A stretch of 19,837 nt of DNA from Deltaproteobacteria bacterium (GCA_030688705.1 JAUYJH010000044.1:1-19837), one strand, 5' to 3'. Counted from the stretch's first letter, positions 1-7,308 are shown. The notes: a model not told the origin generated them from the sequence alone. Program-made: numbers and translations.

Positions 1-79
1 GGGCAATATTACAGTTTTTTACTTTGCAAATCTTTATTTTCGCCATACGACCCCAACGTAAAGAGATTCATATTGAAAG

Positions 80-298
80 TCAAGTCACGGTCTTCTTTGC
101 GGCTTCGTCGATGGCCTGTTTGAATTTGCGGCGTTTTTCGAGGGCGGCTTCGCGTTCTTGGACGATCTCTTCCCAAACCGGTTCGCTCATCGCCTCGGAA
201 GTTTTTTTCTTAAGATAAGCCCGCTGGCGCCACCATAAAAAAACAACGCCGGCCATCAGCCCCAAAAGCAATATAATTAGAAATATAAAAGAGGCCAT
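80..298 (-). CDS. Small single-pass membrane protein, hypothetical
   Basis: A 72-residue protein that I do not recognise as a named family. Residues 4-22 form one hydrophobic segment ending in WWRQR. A charged helical tail rich in Glu, Lys and Arg follows and may be coiled coil, so an N-out, C-in single-pass topology is likely (positive residues lie after the segment). The ATG is preceded by AAGGG about 7 bases upstream. The gene starts 9 bases after the amidase stop on the same strand, so it is probably the last gene of the Cys-rich protein/amidase transcript. It might assist envelope or cell-wall functions, but that rests on context only. Confidence 0.6.
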   Translation of the reverse strand: MASFIFLIILLLGLMAGVVFLWWRQRAYLKKKTSEAMSEPVWEEIVQEREAALEKRRKFKQAIDEAAKKTVT

Positions 299-307
299 CG
301 TTAACCC

Positions 308-1666
308 TTAAAGCGACGACGCCATTTTGCCGCGGGAGTTTATGTAATTTTTCACTCCCTGCGCAATCCCCTCCGCCACCGACCATTGAAACCCGGCATC
401 CTTAAGGCGTTTTTCCTCTTTGGGATTGCTGATAAAAGAGGTCTCCACCAAAATACCGGGGCTCTTGGCGCCGACCAAAACATAAAAGAGGGCGGAATCA
501 ACTTTTAAATCCCGGGTCGATCCTTCCTTGCGCCGCAGGTGTTTCACAAGGGCATTATGCACTTCCCTGGCCATGACTCTGGAATCTTCGGTATTGGCGT
601 TTTGCAGCATCGTCGACAAAATGTTTTGGGAGAGATCGCGTCTTTTCCCGGCCGATTTGTTTTCGCGGTCCGCCAATTTGGACGCGGCCTTGCTCGTGGC
701 GTTATTGAGATAAAACGTCTGGACCCCGCTCAACTTGGGAGATTCACTCGCGTTGGCATGGATGGAAATAAAAAGATCGGCCCCCAATTTGTTCGCTATC
801 CTGTTTCTTTCCTCCAAAGAAAGGTTCTTGTTGGTCGTACGGGTCAGATGGACTTTGAGTTTCAAATCGTTTTTCAGTTTGAAACTCAACTTGCGGGCAA
901 TCTGCAAAGCCACCACCGCCTCTTTACTCCCGTCCGGGCCTATGGCGCCGGGGTCCTCACCCCCATGCCCCGGGTCGATCACCACGGTCTTGATAGAAAA
1001 ATCAATTTTGGATTCCGGGGGAGACATCTCTTTCTTCTCTTGCGGGTTTTCTTCTTCAATCGGTTTTTCTCTGCCCGTTCGTCCTGAGCCTGTCGAAGGG
1101 TCCTCGTCCTCCCCTTTGGGCCGGATGGAAATCACCGGCGGCGCAAGAGCGGCCGGGCCCTGGGGGCCGGCTTCCAGTTTTTGCAGATATTTTGCCGCCA
1201 GAGGCTGCATATCCCCTTCGGGGTAGCGCTCCACCAGCGCTTTCATGGCCTTTTCGGCTTTCTCCCTGTCCTTTTGTTTTTCAAAACGCAACACACCGAT
1301 CCGATAAAGGGCGTCGTCGGCCAATGAATTTTTGGGATATTTTTTCAACAGGGCATTGAATGCTTCGAGCGATTTTTGCAAGTCCTCGGGATCATGGGAA
1401 ATTCCGAATTTTTCCTGATAAAGCCTTCCCACGCTGAAAAGGGCTTTTGGGGCTATGTCCGATTTTGGGTAGTCTCGGACCACCGCATTAAATTTGCGGA
1501 GGCATTTGTTCCATCCCTTGTCGCCGGTTTTATCGAGAGAATGATAACATTTTTGGGCGAAGGCATATTCAATGGTGGGATCCGGGGGCGCCGTTAGCCC
1601 GACAGCGGAAACCAAAACAATTCCAAATGCGACGGCCCCTTTAATCATTGGGGGCCACACTAACAT
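308..1666 (-). CDS. N-acetylmuramoyl-L-alanine amidase with N-terminal TPR-like region
   Basis: Zinc-dependent amidase of the Amidase_3 (AmiC) family, which cleaves the bond between N-acetylmuramic acid and L-Ala in peptidoglycan in the periplasm. A hydrophobic signal or anchor segment spans residues 8-26. Three TPR-like helical repeats (about 34-165, with repeating YPK and YPE turns) resemble the YbgF/BamD type. A low-complexity linker (about 166-224) precedes the amidase domain (about 226-445). Visible zinc and catalytic residues are His234 in DPGHGG, Glu249, His303 in SIHAN and Glu408 in VETSF. Linker residues 189-198 are encoded by a dispersed genomic repeat (1074-1100). The start codon overlaps the preceding stop by one base (TAATG). 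A second ATG at residue 7 is possible and has no better ribosome site. TPR plus amidase is a known arrangement and suggests recruitment by a partner protein. Confidence 0.9.
   Translation of the reverse strand: MLVWPPMIKGAVAFGIVLVSAVGLTAPPDPTIEYAFAQKCYHSLDKTGDKGWNKCLRKFNAVVRDYPKSDIAPKALFSVGRLYQEKFGISHDPEDLQKSLEAFNALLKKYPKNSLADDALYRIGVLRFEKQKDREKAEKAMKALVERYPEGDMQPLAAKYLQKLEAGPQGPAALAPPVISIRPKGEDEDPSTGSGRTGREKPIEEENPQEKKEMSPPESKIDFSIKTVVIDPGHGGEDPGAIGPDGSKEAVVALQIARKLSFKLKNDLKLKVHLTRTTNKNLSLEERNRIANKLGADLFISIHANASESPKLSGVQTFYLNNATSKAASKLADRENKSAGKRRDLSQNILSTMLQNANTEDSRVMAREVHNALVKHLRRKEGSTRDLKVDSALFYVLVGAKSPGILVETSFISNPKEEKRLKDAGFQWSVAEGIAQGVKNYINSRGKMASSL
1074..1100. repeat. Dispersed repeat, CCTGAGCCTGTCGAAGGG type, inside the amidase gene
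   Basis: The segment reads CCTGAGCCTGTCGAAGGG with flanks, and the related sequence CCCTTCGACGGGCTCAGGGC recurs in the E2 gene at 18112-18199. It is translated in frame as residues 189-198 of the amidase linker, a Gly/Ser/Thr/Arg-rich stretch unlike the rest of the protein. Confidence 0.65.
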
Positions 1667-1953
1667 TATTTTGTTTTCTTGAAAAGGTTTTCGAACTTGG
1701 CCTTGGCTGCGTCTGTATCTTCCACTTTTACCCGAACGCGCGGATCAAAACGGAAATAGTCGCAAAAGTTGGCCGCGTCTTTTTCTTTGACCCAATCGGC
1801 TTGCGGCTCCCTGCATTCATGATGCGCGTCTTTGTCGTAAAAATGGCATTGATAGCAGCAATGAAGATCTCTGCCGCAATGCGGGCAGACATCCCTTCTG
1901 CCGGGCCTCTCGGATACCGTCACCTCACCTTGGCAAAACGCGCATTTAAACAT
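1666..1953 (-). CDS. Small Cys-rich, probably zinc-binding protein
   Basis: A 95-residue cytoplasmic protein with an N-terminal zinc ribbon: Cys4-x2-Cys7 and Cys23-x2-Cys26 (CPHCG). A second Cys/His cluster follows (Cys32, Cys33, Cys36, His44, His45, Cys47, Cys64), and the C-terminal tail is charged. The number of Cys/His pairs suggests two metal sites. No catalytic motif is visible and I cannot name the family. The stop overlaps the amidase start by one base (TAATG), so translation of the two is probably coupled. I see no good Shine-Dalgarno before the ATG. A palindromic repeat at 1962-2043 lies just upstream and separates it from pssA. Confidence 0.7.
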   Translation of the reverse strand: MFKCAFCQGEVTVSERPGRRDVCPHCGRDLHCCYQCHFYDKDAHHECREPQADWVKEKDAANFCDYFRFDPRVRVKVEDTDAAKAKFENLFKKTK

Positions 1954-1961
1954 GTTTTGGT

Positions 1962-2043
1962 GTCATTCTGAGCCCGAAGGGCGAAGAATCCCGGGATCCT
2001 TCACGGAGTTTACACTGAGCGAAGCGAATGTGTTCAGGATGAC
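1962..2043. repeat. MITE-like palindromic repeat at the pssA 3' end
   Basis: An 82-bp segment bounded by inverted ends GTCATTCTGA (1962-1971) and TCAGGATGAC (2034-2043) with one mismatch. Internal GGGCGAAGAATC and GAGCGAAGCGAA motifs are typical of dispersed bacterial palindromic elements. The right end supplies the last two codons and the TGA stop of pssA. It may also act as a hairpin at the transcript end. Confidence 0.65.
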
Positions 2044-2870
2044 AAATTATTTTTTGATTCCTTGGTCTCTTTAGGAATAACAAGACTGACCGGTTTCGGC
2101 ACTTTTTCGACTGGAATATTTTTTGCCCTCTCCCCTTTGCGGAGCCAATAAATCAATTCGTCAATCGGGCCCGACAAGACGTACCCCAGAGCGGCCGCCC
2201 AGAGCATAATCTGCGGTTTCCACGCAATCACCGCGATCAGCGTTGCCGCCGCGACCAGCACAAAAAACGAAAGGCGGCTCCGCAAATTGAGCTGTTTGGC
2301 GCTGGTGTAACGGATGGTGGAGACCATGAGCAGAGCCATCAGCACCGTCAGCCCCAGAATCCAATAATTGTTTCGCGGCAAAATGGCAAAAATTTCATCG
2401 TAGAAAATAACCGTTGTCGCGAGGCAATAAGCCGCCATCGGAATCGGCAGACCCTGAAAATATTTAAGCTCCACCGATTCGGCCTGCACGTTGTAGCGGG
2501 CCAGACGCAACGCCCCGCAGGCAAAAAAGAGAAACGAGGCGATCCATCCAAAACGGTCAAAACTGTACAGGGTCCATGTATAAATCAAGATTCCCGGGGC
2601 CATGCCAAACGAGGCCAGATCGACCAAAGAATCGTACTCCACGCCGAATTGCGAAGAGCCGCGGGTCAACCGCGCCAGCCGGCCGTCAAACATATCGAAC
2701 AACCCGGCCAGCAAAATGGCCCACGCGGCCACGACAAACTCGCCGTGCAGCGCCTTGATCACCGAAAAAAACCCGCAAAAAAGGCTCGCCGTGGTGCAAA
2801 GATTGGGCAAAAGATAGACCCCCTTTTTGACCCCCTCTTTTCTCAAATTGCGGCGTTTGCGGGTCTTCAC
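2034..2870 (-). CDS. pssA: CDP-diacylglycerol--serine O-phosphatidyltransferase
   Basis: Integral membrane enzyme that transfers phosphatidyl from CDP-diacylglycerol to serine, giving phosphatidylserine for the next enzyme, Psd. The full CDP-alcohol phosphotransferase motif is present: Asp59-x2-Asp62-Gly63-x2-Ala66-Arg67-x8-Gly76-x3-Asp80-x3-Asp84. Several hydrophobic helices follow, and the 278-residue length fits the Bacillus-type PssA class. The start is GTG, supported by GGAGGG 5-6 bases upstream, and it overlaps the psd stop (GTGA), so psd and pssA are translationally coupled. The last residues and stop come from a dispersed repeat, so the native C-terminus may have been altered. The basic N-terminus (KTRKRRNLRK) probably faces the cytoplasm. 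Confidence 0.93.
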   Translation of the reverse strand: MKTRKRRNLRKEGVKKGVYLLPNLCTTASLFCGFFSVIKALHGEFVVAAWAILLAGLFDMFDGRLARLTRGSSQFGVEYDSLVDLASFGMAPGILIYTWTLYSFDRFGWIASFLFFACGALRLARYNVQAESVELKYFQGLPIPMAAYCLATTVIFYDEIFAILPRNNYWILGLTVLMALLMVSTIRYTSAKQLNLRSRLSFFVLVAAATLIAVIAWKPQIMLWAAALGYVLSGPIDELIYWLRKGERAKNIPVEKVPKPVSLVIPKETKESKNNLSS

Positions 2871-3562
2871 GCAACCCTCCCCAAGACCGTCTTTCCGGCG
2901 TAAACTTTTTCTCCCGGTTTGACAAAAATTTCACAATCCACGGGGCAATACAGATCCGCGCGGGAGCCAAACTGGATCAGACCGAACGGCTCGCCCCTTT
3001 CCAGACGGTTTCCATTTTGCACATAACTGACGATGCGTCTCGCCAAAAAACCGGCAATCTGCACCACCAGCCAGCGCCTCCCCCCCTTTTCTTTCAGCAA
3101 GACGGCATGGTGCTCATTATGATCCATCGATTTGGGGCTGTAGGCCGCCTTGAATTTTCCCGGTTTGTAAAAACAACCGGCCACCTCGGCCGCAACAGGG
3201 GAACGGTTGATGTGGCAGTTGAAGGGGGACATAAAAATGCTGACCCGCCTGGCTTTGGTTTTAAGATAACGCGTTTCCTCGCAATCCATGACTTCCAACA
3301 CTTTTCCATCGGCCGGAGAAACAATCAAACCAGGCCCCTGTGGAATGGATCTTTTTGGATTTCTAAAAAAAGAAACGATATAAAGAGCCAAAACCACCAG
3401 CGGTAACGCGGCCCAAAAACCCAAAAACCCCCACGCCAACAGAGCCAACAGAGCGGCAATGGCTATGTAAGGATAACCCTCCTGCGTAACAGGGCTGTAA
3501 GAAGGCCTTGGCCGACGGCAAGGCAAGACTTCTTCCTTGAAGATGGCGTTGGACGGCTCCAT
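2867..3562 (-). CDS. psd: Phosphatidylserine decarboxylase, short form
   Basis: Pyruvoyl-dependent decarboxylase that converts phosphatidylserine to phosphatidylethanolamine at the inner membrane. The 231 residues fit the short (PSD-A) class. A hydrophobic anchor lies at about 31-64, followed by conserved FFRNP (65-69), SPADGKV (82-88), FMSPFNCHINRSP (110-122) and the autocleavage site Gly199-Ser200 in FGSR, where Ser becomes the pyruvoyl group. The C-terminal KPGEKVYAGKT ending is typical. The ATG lies 1 base after the stop of the upstream YdcH-like gene, and pssA follows with a 4-base overlap. The two consecutive steps of the phosphatidylethanolamine pathway are thus paired in reverse reaction order. 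The extra 25 or so residues before the membrane segment are not conserved family features. Confidence 0.93.
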   Translation of the reverse strand: MEPSNAIFKEEVLPCRRPRPSYSPVTQEGYPYIAIAALLALLAWGFLGFWAALPLVVLALYIVSFFRNPKRSIPQGPGLIVSPADGKVLEVMDCEETRYLKTKARRVSIFMSPFNCHINRSPVAAEVAGCFYKPGKFKAAYSPKSMDHNEHHAVLLKEKGGRRWLVVQIAGFLARRIVSYVQNGNRLERGEPFGLIQFGSRADLYCPVDCEIFVKPGEKVYAGKTVLGRVA

Positions 3563-3563
3563 T

Positions 3564-3800
3564 TTAGCTGTTATTTTCCCCGCTCCGGTATTTTTTCAGA
3601 AGAAATTCCATTTTGTCTTTCCCCTTAAGTTTCTTTTTTTGAAGTTCCTTGCGCAGAATGACTTCTTCAGGGGTTAAAAAAAGCTTGTTGTCGAGTTTGG
3701 CCAACTGTTTTTCGAACGAAAGGTGTTCTTTAAACAACACGGCCAAGTCTTTGTCTTCTTTCAAATGAGCCTGAATCAATTCCAAATCATGATTTTCCAT
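3564..3800 (-). CDS. YdcH-like (DUF465) small coiled-coil protein
   Basis: A 78-residue, highly charged helical protein resembling the YdcH/DUF465 family, seen in the EHLSFEKQLAKLDNK and LTPEEVILRKELQKKKLKGKDKM pattern that makes an antiparallel helical hairpin. Function in the family is unknown. I chose the ATG at 3800 rather than the longer reading frame from 3851, because AAGGAGG sits 7 bases before it and the longer frame would overlap the RNase R stop. It lies 22 bases after RNase R and 1 base before psd, so it belongs to the same operon. Confidence 0.75.
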   Translation of the reverse strand: MENHDLELIQAHLKEDKDLAVLFKEHLSFEKQLAKLDNKLFLTPEEVILRKELQKKKLKGKDKMEFLLKKYRSGENNS

Positions 3801-3822
3801 GGGAAAACCTCCTTCAAAACCA

Positions 3823-5793
3823 TCATATGTTTGGCTCTTTAACCGTGTCAAGCGGATTAAAAAAGATGCGTCTTTCCGGCAACTTAACCTCGAAAACCTC
3901 TATTTTTATCTTCTGGCCCATCTTGAATATTTTATTATGTTTTCGCCCCTTTAGACAAAGGTGAGCTTCATCAAAAACGTAATAATCCCCGGACAGGCTT
4001 TGCATGGAAACCAACCCTTCCACAAAGTATTCCAAAAGCTCCACGAAAAACCCGAATTTGGTGACGTGGGAGATAATCCCTTCATAGACTTCCCCCACCC
4101 TCGACTGCATGAAAAGGGCCTTGTGAAGCGCCACCATCTCTCGTTCCGCCTCCATCGCCCTCCTCTCCATTTTTGACGAATGCTCCGCCACCTCTTCCAA
4201 GTAATTTTTCGATATGCCTTTAGTCCGTGGTCCATGGTCCATGGTCCTTTGTCCCAGCACTTGTTTTAGCAACCGGTGCACCATCAGATCAGGGTAGCGG
4301 CGTATCGGTGAGGTAAAATGGCAATAAGAATCGCTGGCCAGTCCGAAATGCCCGATATTATCGGGGCTGTAAACCGCCTGCGCCATGGAACGGAGCAGCA
4401 TGGTGTTGACAAGGCGCGATTCGGGATGGTTTTTAAAATGATCGAGAATATGAACCAATGCCTGGTTCGTCACGGGATGCGGAAACCGTCCCTTAAACCC
4501 CAGTCTTTGAACCGTCTTGTAAAAATTGCGGATTTTATCGGGGTTCGGACTTTCATGCCCCCGGTAAATACAGCCGACTTTTTTGGCGGTCAAAAAGCGG
4601 GCCACCGCCTCGTTGGCGGCGATCATCAGCTCTTCAATAATCATGTGACTCCAATTGCGTTCGGCCCGTTCAATGTCTTCAACACCGCCGGTCACGTCCA
4701 GAATGATTCCGGGCTCCGGCAAATCGAAATCGAGAGAACCTCTTGCGGCTTTGACGGCTTTCAGGCGGGTTGCCGCTTCGGACAAAATCTCGAGCATCGG
4801 CAAAAGGGCTTGCCTCTCTCTCCTTAATTCCGGTTCCTTGTCGACCAAAAGCCTTCTCACAATCGTATAGGTAAGCCGCGCGGCGCTTTGAAAAACGGCG
4901 GGATAAAAAGTTTCGTTCAAGCAGAGGCCCTCTTTGTCGAGTTCAAACTCGGCCACCAGTGCCAAACGGTCTTCATTCGGTTTTAAACTGCACAGGTCAT
5001 TGGAGAGAACTTCCGGGAGCATCGGCAAAACACGGCCCGGAAAATAGACGGAGGTGGCCCGCGCGTAAGCCTCGCGATCCAGAGCCGAATTGGGGAGGAC
5101 ATAATGAGAGACATCGGCAATGGCGACCCAGACGCGGATATGATCCTTGGGGAGTTTTTCGGCATAAACCGCGTCGTCAAAATCTTTGGCATCCTCCCCG
5201 TCGATGGTGACGAAAGACAGGTTCCTTAAATCTTTTCGGTCCATGGTCCGTGGTCCATGGTCCATGGTCCCGCATTTGTCCGCCTCTTCCTCCACCTCTT
5301 TCGGAAATTTTTTCGGCAATTGATGCTTGGCGATGACATATTCGGCCTCGGAGGCCAGTGTTCCCCGTTTGGGGAGTTTTTCGATAACCTCTCCCGTCAT
5401 GCCTGTTTTGCCGCTCGGGTATTGGATGATTTTGGCCACCACATAATCACCGGCCTTAACCCCCAAAGGAGGCTTTGTCAGCCGCAAGGTATGCCGGACC
5501 CTCTGATCTTCAGAGACAACCACCCACCCCTTTCCTTGCGGTTCCAGCCGCCCGATCATCTGCTTCAAACGCCTTTCCAAAACACGGACAATACTCCCCT
5601 CCAACAAGCCTTTTTGGCCTTTGCGGACAGCCGCCTCTACCCTGTCGCCGTGCAGGGCATCTCCAATCAACCGGGCGGGAACAAAAACATCCGGTTCCTT
5701 GGGCTTTCCGGAGGTTACAAACCCATAGCCTTCATAATGGAGAGAAATGTCCCCTATCATTGTCTTTTCAGAGCGAATTGTTTTCATTGACAT
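3823..5793 (-). CDS. rnr: Ribonuclease R (RNB-family 3'-5' exoribonuclease)
   Basis: Processive 3'-5' exoribonuclease acting in RNA decay and quality control. Domains in order: cold-shock/OB region (about 15-172), RNB catalytic domain (about 187-510) and S1 RNA-binding domain (about 566-646). Catalytic metal residues Asp198, Asp204, Asp206 and Asp207 keep the RNase II/R spacing. TSPIRRYPDLMVHR (494-507) holds the conserved Arg pair. At 656 residues it is shorter than E. coli RNase R. It lacks the N-terminal helix-turn-helix and the basic C-terminal tail, so RNase II-like behaviour is not excluded. Two loops, 175-185 just before the RNB domain and 514-524, are encoded by a heptanucleotide repeat. 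The ATG at 5793 has AAGGA 8 bases upstream; a second ATG lies 6 bases downstream. It heads the operon with the YdcH-like gene, psd and pssA. Confidence 0.92.
   Translation of the reverse strand: MSMKTIRSEKTMIGDISLHYEGYGFVTSGKPKEPDVFVPARLIGDALHGDRVEAAVRKGQKGLLEGSIVRVLERRLKQMIGRLEPQGKGWVVVSEDQRVRHTLRLTKPPLGVKAGDYVVAKIIQYPSGKTGMTGEVIEKLPKRGTLASEAEYVIAKHQLPKKFPKEVEEEADKCGTMDHGPRTMDRKDLRNLSFVTIDGEDAKDFDDAVYAEKLPKDHIRVWVAIADVSHYVLPNSALDREAYARATSVYFPGRVLPMLPEVLSNDLCSLKPNEDRLALVAEFELDKEGLCLNETFYPAVFQSAARLTYTIVRRLLVDKEPELRRERQALLPMLEILSEAATRLKAVKAARGSLDFDLPEPGIILDVTGGVEDIERAERNWSHMIIEELMIAANEAVARFLTAKKVGCIYRGHESPNPDKIRNFYKTVQRLGFKGRFPHPVTNQALVHILDHFKNHPESRLVNTMLLRSMAQAVYSPDNIGHFGLASDSYCHFTSPIRRYPDLMVHRLLKQVLGQRTMDHGPRTKGISKNYLEEVAEHSSKMERRAMEAEREMVALHKALFMQSRVGEVYEGIISHVTKFGFFVELLEYFVEGLVSMQSLSGDYYVFDEAHLCLKGRKHNKIFKMGQKIKIEVFEVKLPERRIFFNPLDTVKEPNI
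4222..4255. repeat. Heptanucleotide repeat in rnr (copy 1)
   Basis: About four units of a 7-bp motif (GGTCCAT and variants) ending in CTTTGTCCC. It is read through in frame as RNase R residues 514-524, containing the peptide TMDHGPRT, in a loop between the RNB core and the helices before S1. Confidence 0.8.
5238..5271. repeat. Heptanucleotide repeat in rnr (copy 2)
   Basis: Nearly five units of the same 7-bp motif (GGTCCAT/GGTCCGT). It encodes RNase R residues 175-185, including TMDHGPRT, immediately before the RNB domain. It has the same orientation and almost the same peptide as copy 1 about 1 kb away. Confidence 0.8.
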
Positions 5794-5815
5794 ATTTTTA
5801 TTCCTTATTTATGGC
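5787..5815 (+). promoter_or_regulatory. Possible promoter for the zinc-ribbon gene and tRNA-Leu
   Basis: A consensus -35 TTGACA (5787-5792) is followed after 17 bases by a weak -10 TATGGC (5810-5815). It spans the rnr start codon on the opposite strand. A transcript from about 5822 would begin just before the GGGAGG ribosome site of the gene at 5841. The poor -10 keeps confidence low. Confidence 0.35.
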
Positions 5816-5840
5816 GGCAAGGCAAGGGAGGATATGAGAA

Positions 5841-6044
5841 ATGAAAGGAAAAACTCTGGGAGGTGAAATGGAAGAAGAAGTGAAAGAACTTGAAGAAGAG
5901 CTTGATTTTGACGATGAAAATGAGAAGGTCTGCCCCAACTGCGGTCAATTCTGTGAAGGGGAAAATGTCTGCCCCCATTGCGGCGCCATGCTGGCGGAAG
6001 AAGACGACGAACTGGAAGGCTTTCACGAAGACGAAGAAGTATGA
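5841..6044 (+). CDS. Small acidic zinc-ribbon protein
   Basis: A 67-residue protein with one zinc ribbon, Cys31-x2-Cys34 and Cys44-x2-Cys47 (CPNCG and CPHCG), flanked by very acidic Glu/Asp-rich arms. I do not recognise a named family. Acidic zinc-ribbon miniproteins often bind a protein or nucleic-acid partner, but no function can be assigned. Two starts are possible: the ATG at 5841 with GGGAGG 9 bases upstream, or the ATG at 5868 with GGGAGG only 4 bases upstream, giving 58 residues. It is divergent from rnr with only 47 bases between start codons, and lies 18 bases before the tRNA. Confidence 0.65.
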   Translation: MKGKTLGGEMEEEVKELEEELDFDDENEKVCPNCGQFCEGENVCPHCGAMLAEEDDELEGFHEDEEV

Positions 6045-6062
6045 AGCAGTATCAGGCTCCAT

Positions 6063-6145
6063 GCGAGGATGGCGGAACGGCAGACGCGCTAGCCTCAGGA
6101 GCTAGTGGCCGAAAGGCTATGGGGGTTCAAATCCCCCTCCTCGCA
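6063..6145 (+). tRNA. tRNA-Leu (anticodon CAG)
   Basis: A class II tRNA with a complete cloverleaf. Acceptor stem GCGAGGA (6063-6069) pairs with TCCTCGC (6138-6144), with discriminator A6145. Anticodon stem CTAGC/GCTAG encloses loop CTCAGGA, so the anticodon is CAG and reads CUG. The long variable arm has a GCC/GGC stem with a GAAA loop, and the T arm is GGGGG-TTCAAAT-CCCCC. CCA is not encoded, since the next bases are CAA, so a CCA-adding enzyme is needed. Confidence 0.95.
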
Positions 6146-6174
6146 CAACCCTTTTCCGTTTTTCCGGGAACATC

Positions 6175-7119
6175 ATGTCGTTGCCGTTTTTAATTCTCCT
6201 GCAATTTGTCTGGGCCTCGTCTTACGTCGCCCAAAAGCTGGCCTTGGGCGAAATGCCGCTGGGGCTTGTGATGGTTTTGCGTTACGGCATTGCGGCCTTT
6301 TTTTTTCTGCTGATCGGCCGGCTTCATTTTAGAAACCGTTTCACGGCACGCGAATGGGGATTGATTCTTTTTGCCGGGATCATTAATTTCACCGCCTCTC
6401 CTTTTTTTCAGCTCAAAGCCCTGACGCTCACCTACGCAGTGGATGTTTCCATTCTTGTCGCCTTTGAGCCTTTGATGACGGCGTTGGTCGCTGTCGCTTT
6501 TTTGGGAGAGAGGGTCCGATTTTCAACTTTGATCACTTTCTGCATAGCCACTGTCGGCGTCGTAGCGATGTCGTGGCAAAACGGGGCCGGTCCGTTTGTA
6601 TGGGCCCGGCTGATCGGCGATTTCCTCTTTTTGGCGGCCCTCCTCTGCGAAGCAAGCTGTTCCGGCACCTGCAAATATCTGACTGAAAAACCGAAAAACG
6701 ATCCTTTGGCCGTCATCGCCTGGATGATCTTCACCGGCTTTGCCGTCAATTTGGTGATTCATGGTTCTCTCATCACACCGCAAAATCTTGCCGCCATCCA
6801 CTCCAGGGGATGGATGGCCCTCTTTTACATGGCGATTCTTTGCTCCTGCCTGGGTTACGGAGGCTGGGTTTATTTGATGAAAAAAATCCCGCTCAATCAA
6901 CTGGCCCTCTCTCTTTTTTTACAGCCTCTTTTTGGAAGCATCGTCGCCATCGCGGTGCTTAAAGAACCGCTCCATCGGCAAACCCTTTTCGGCGGAAGCC
7001 TCGTTTTATTTTCTCTGTTTATCTGGATGGGCACCCGTTTAAAAGCGGTAGCGCAAAACCGCAACCAGAACGAGGGTGAAGAAAGAAAAATTGGCCAGCC
7101 CGAAAACGCGGAAACTTAA
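6175..7119 (+). CDS. EamA-family (DMT superfamily) transporter
   Basis: Inner-membrane transporter of the drug/metabolite superfamily; the substrate cannot be told from sequence. The 314 residues contain about ten hydrophobic helices in two EamA halves (about 3-133 and 147-285). Typical features are WASSYVAQK near the first helix, FEPLMTALVA with FLGE in the first half, and the corresponding FLQPLFGSIVA with LKEPL in the second. The ATG at 6175 has only a weak GGGAA upstream, and it follows the tRNA by 29 bases, so it may share the tRNA transcript. After the last helix a polar tail of about 25 residues is encoded by the 81 bases that overlap the convergent gene. That tail is probably not functionally constrained. 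Confidence 0.87.
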   Translation: MSLPFLILLQFVWASSYVAQKLALGEMPLGLVMVLRYGIAAFFFLLIGRLHFRNRFTAREWGLILFAGIINFTASPFFQLKALTLTYAVDVSILVAFEPLMTALVAVAFLGERVRFSTLITFCIATVGVVAMSWQNGAGPFVWARLIGDFLFLAALLCEASCSGTCKYLTEKPKNDPLAVIAWMIFTGFAVNLVIHGSLITPQNLAAIHSRGWMALFYMAILCSCLGYGGWVYLMKKIPLNQLALSLFLQPLFGSIVAIAVLKEPLHRQTLFGGSLVLFSLFIWMGTRLKAVAQNRNQNEGEERKIGQPENAET

Positions 7120-7308
7120 ATCAGGGGTTAGCATCACCTGCGGCAGCATCAGCAACAGGCAGATCCAAATTCCAAACCCCCAAATAAGGCTGAAATCTTT
7201 GGCGCTTTTGGTCCGATAAATCTTGAACACAAGCGGCAGATTGAAAAGAGGCAAAACGAGCCCCGCCGCCATCCCCACGTACAGCGCAAGATCTTCAAAA
7301 CCGTTCAT
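7039..7308 (-). CDS. PQ-loop/SemiSWEET-like small membrane protein
   Basis: An 89-residue protein with three hydrophobic helices (about 9-28, 42-58 and 68-86). The segment FNLPLVFKIYRTKSAKDFSLIW resembles the helix-1/loop signature of MtN3/SemiSWEET or PQ-loop proteins, with Pro-Leu where the usual signature is Pro-Gln. Three helices and about 90 residues match a SemiSWEET protomer, which dimerises to transport sugars. Substrate and even transport are inferred. Its ATG overlaps the stop of the upstream metal permease (ATGA), with GAGGG nearby, so it is co-transcribed with the metal locus. Its 3' 81 bases overlap the EamA gene tail to tail. Confidence 0.6.
   Translation of the reverse strand: MNGFEDLALYVGMAAGLVLPLFNLPLVFKIYRTKSAKDFSLIWGFGIWICLLLMLPQVMLTPDLSFRVFGLANFSFFTLVLVAVLRYRF

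Noticed and set aside
5805..6062. An 85-codon Phe-rich minus-strand frame opposite the zinc-ribbon gene
   Set aside because: It is antisense of Glu/Lys-rich codons, while the plus strand has paired Cys motifs and ribosome sites.
6146..6174. A terminator after tRNA-Leu
   Set aside because: I see only a pyrimidine-rich stretch without a stem, so the transcript may continue into the EamA gene.
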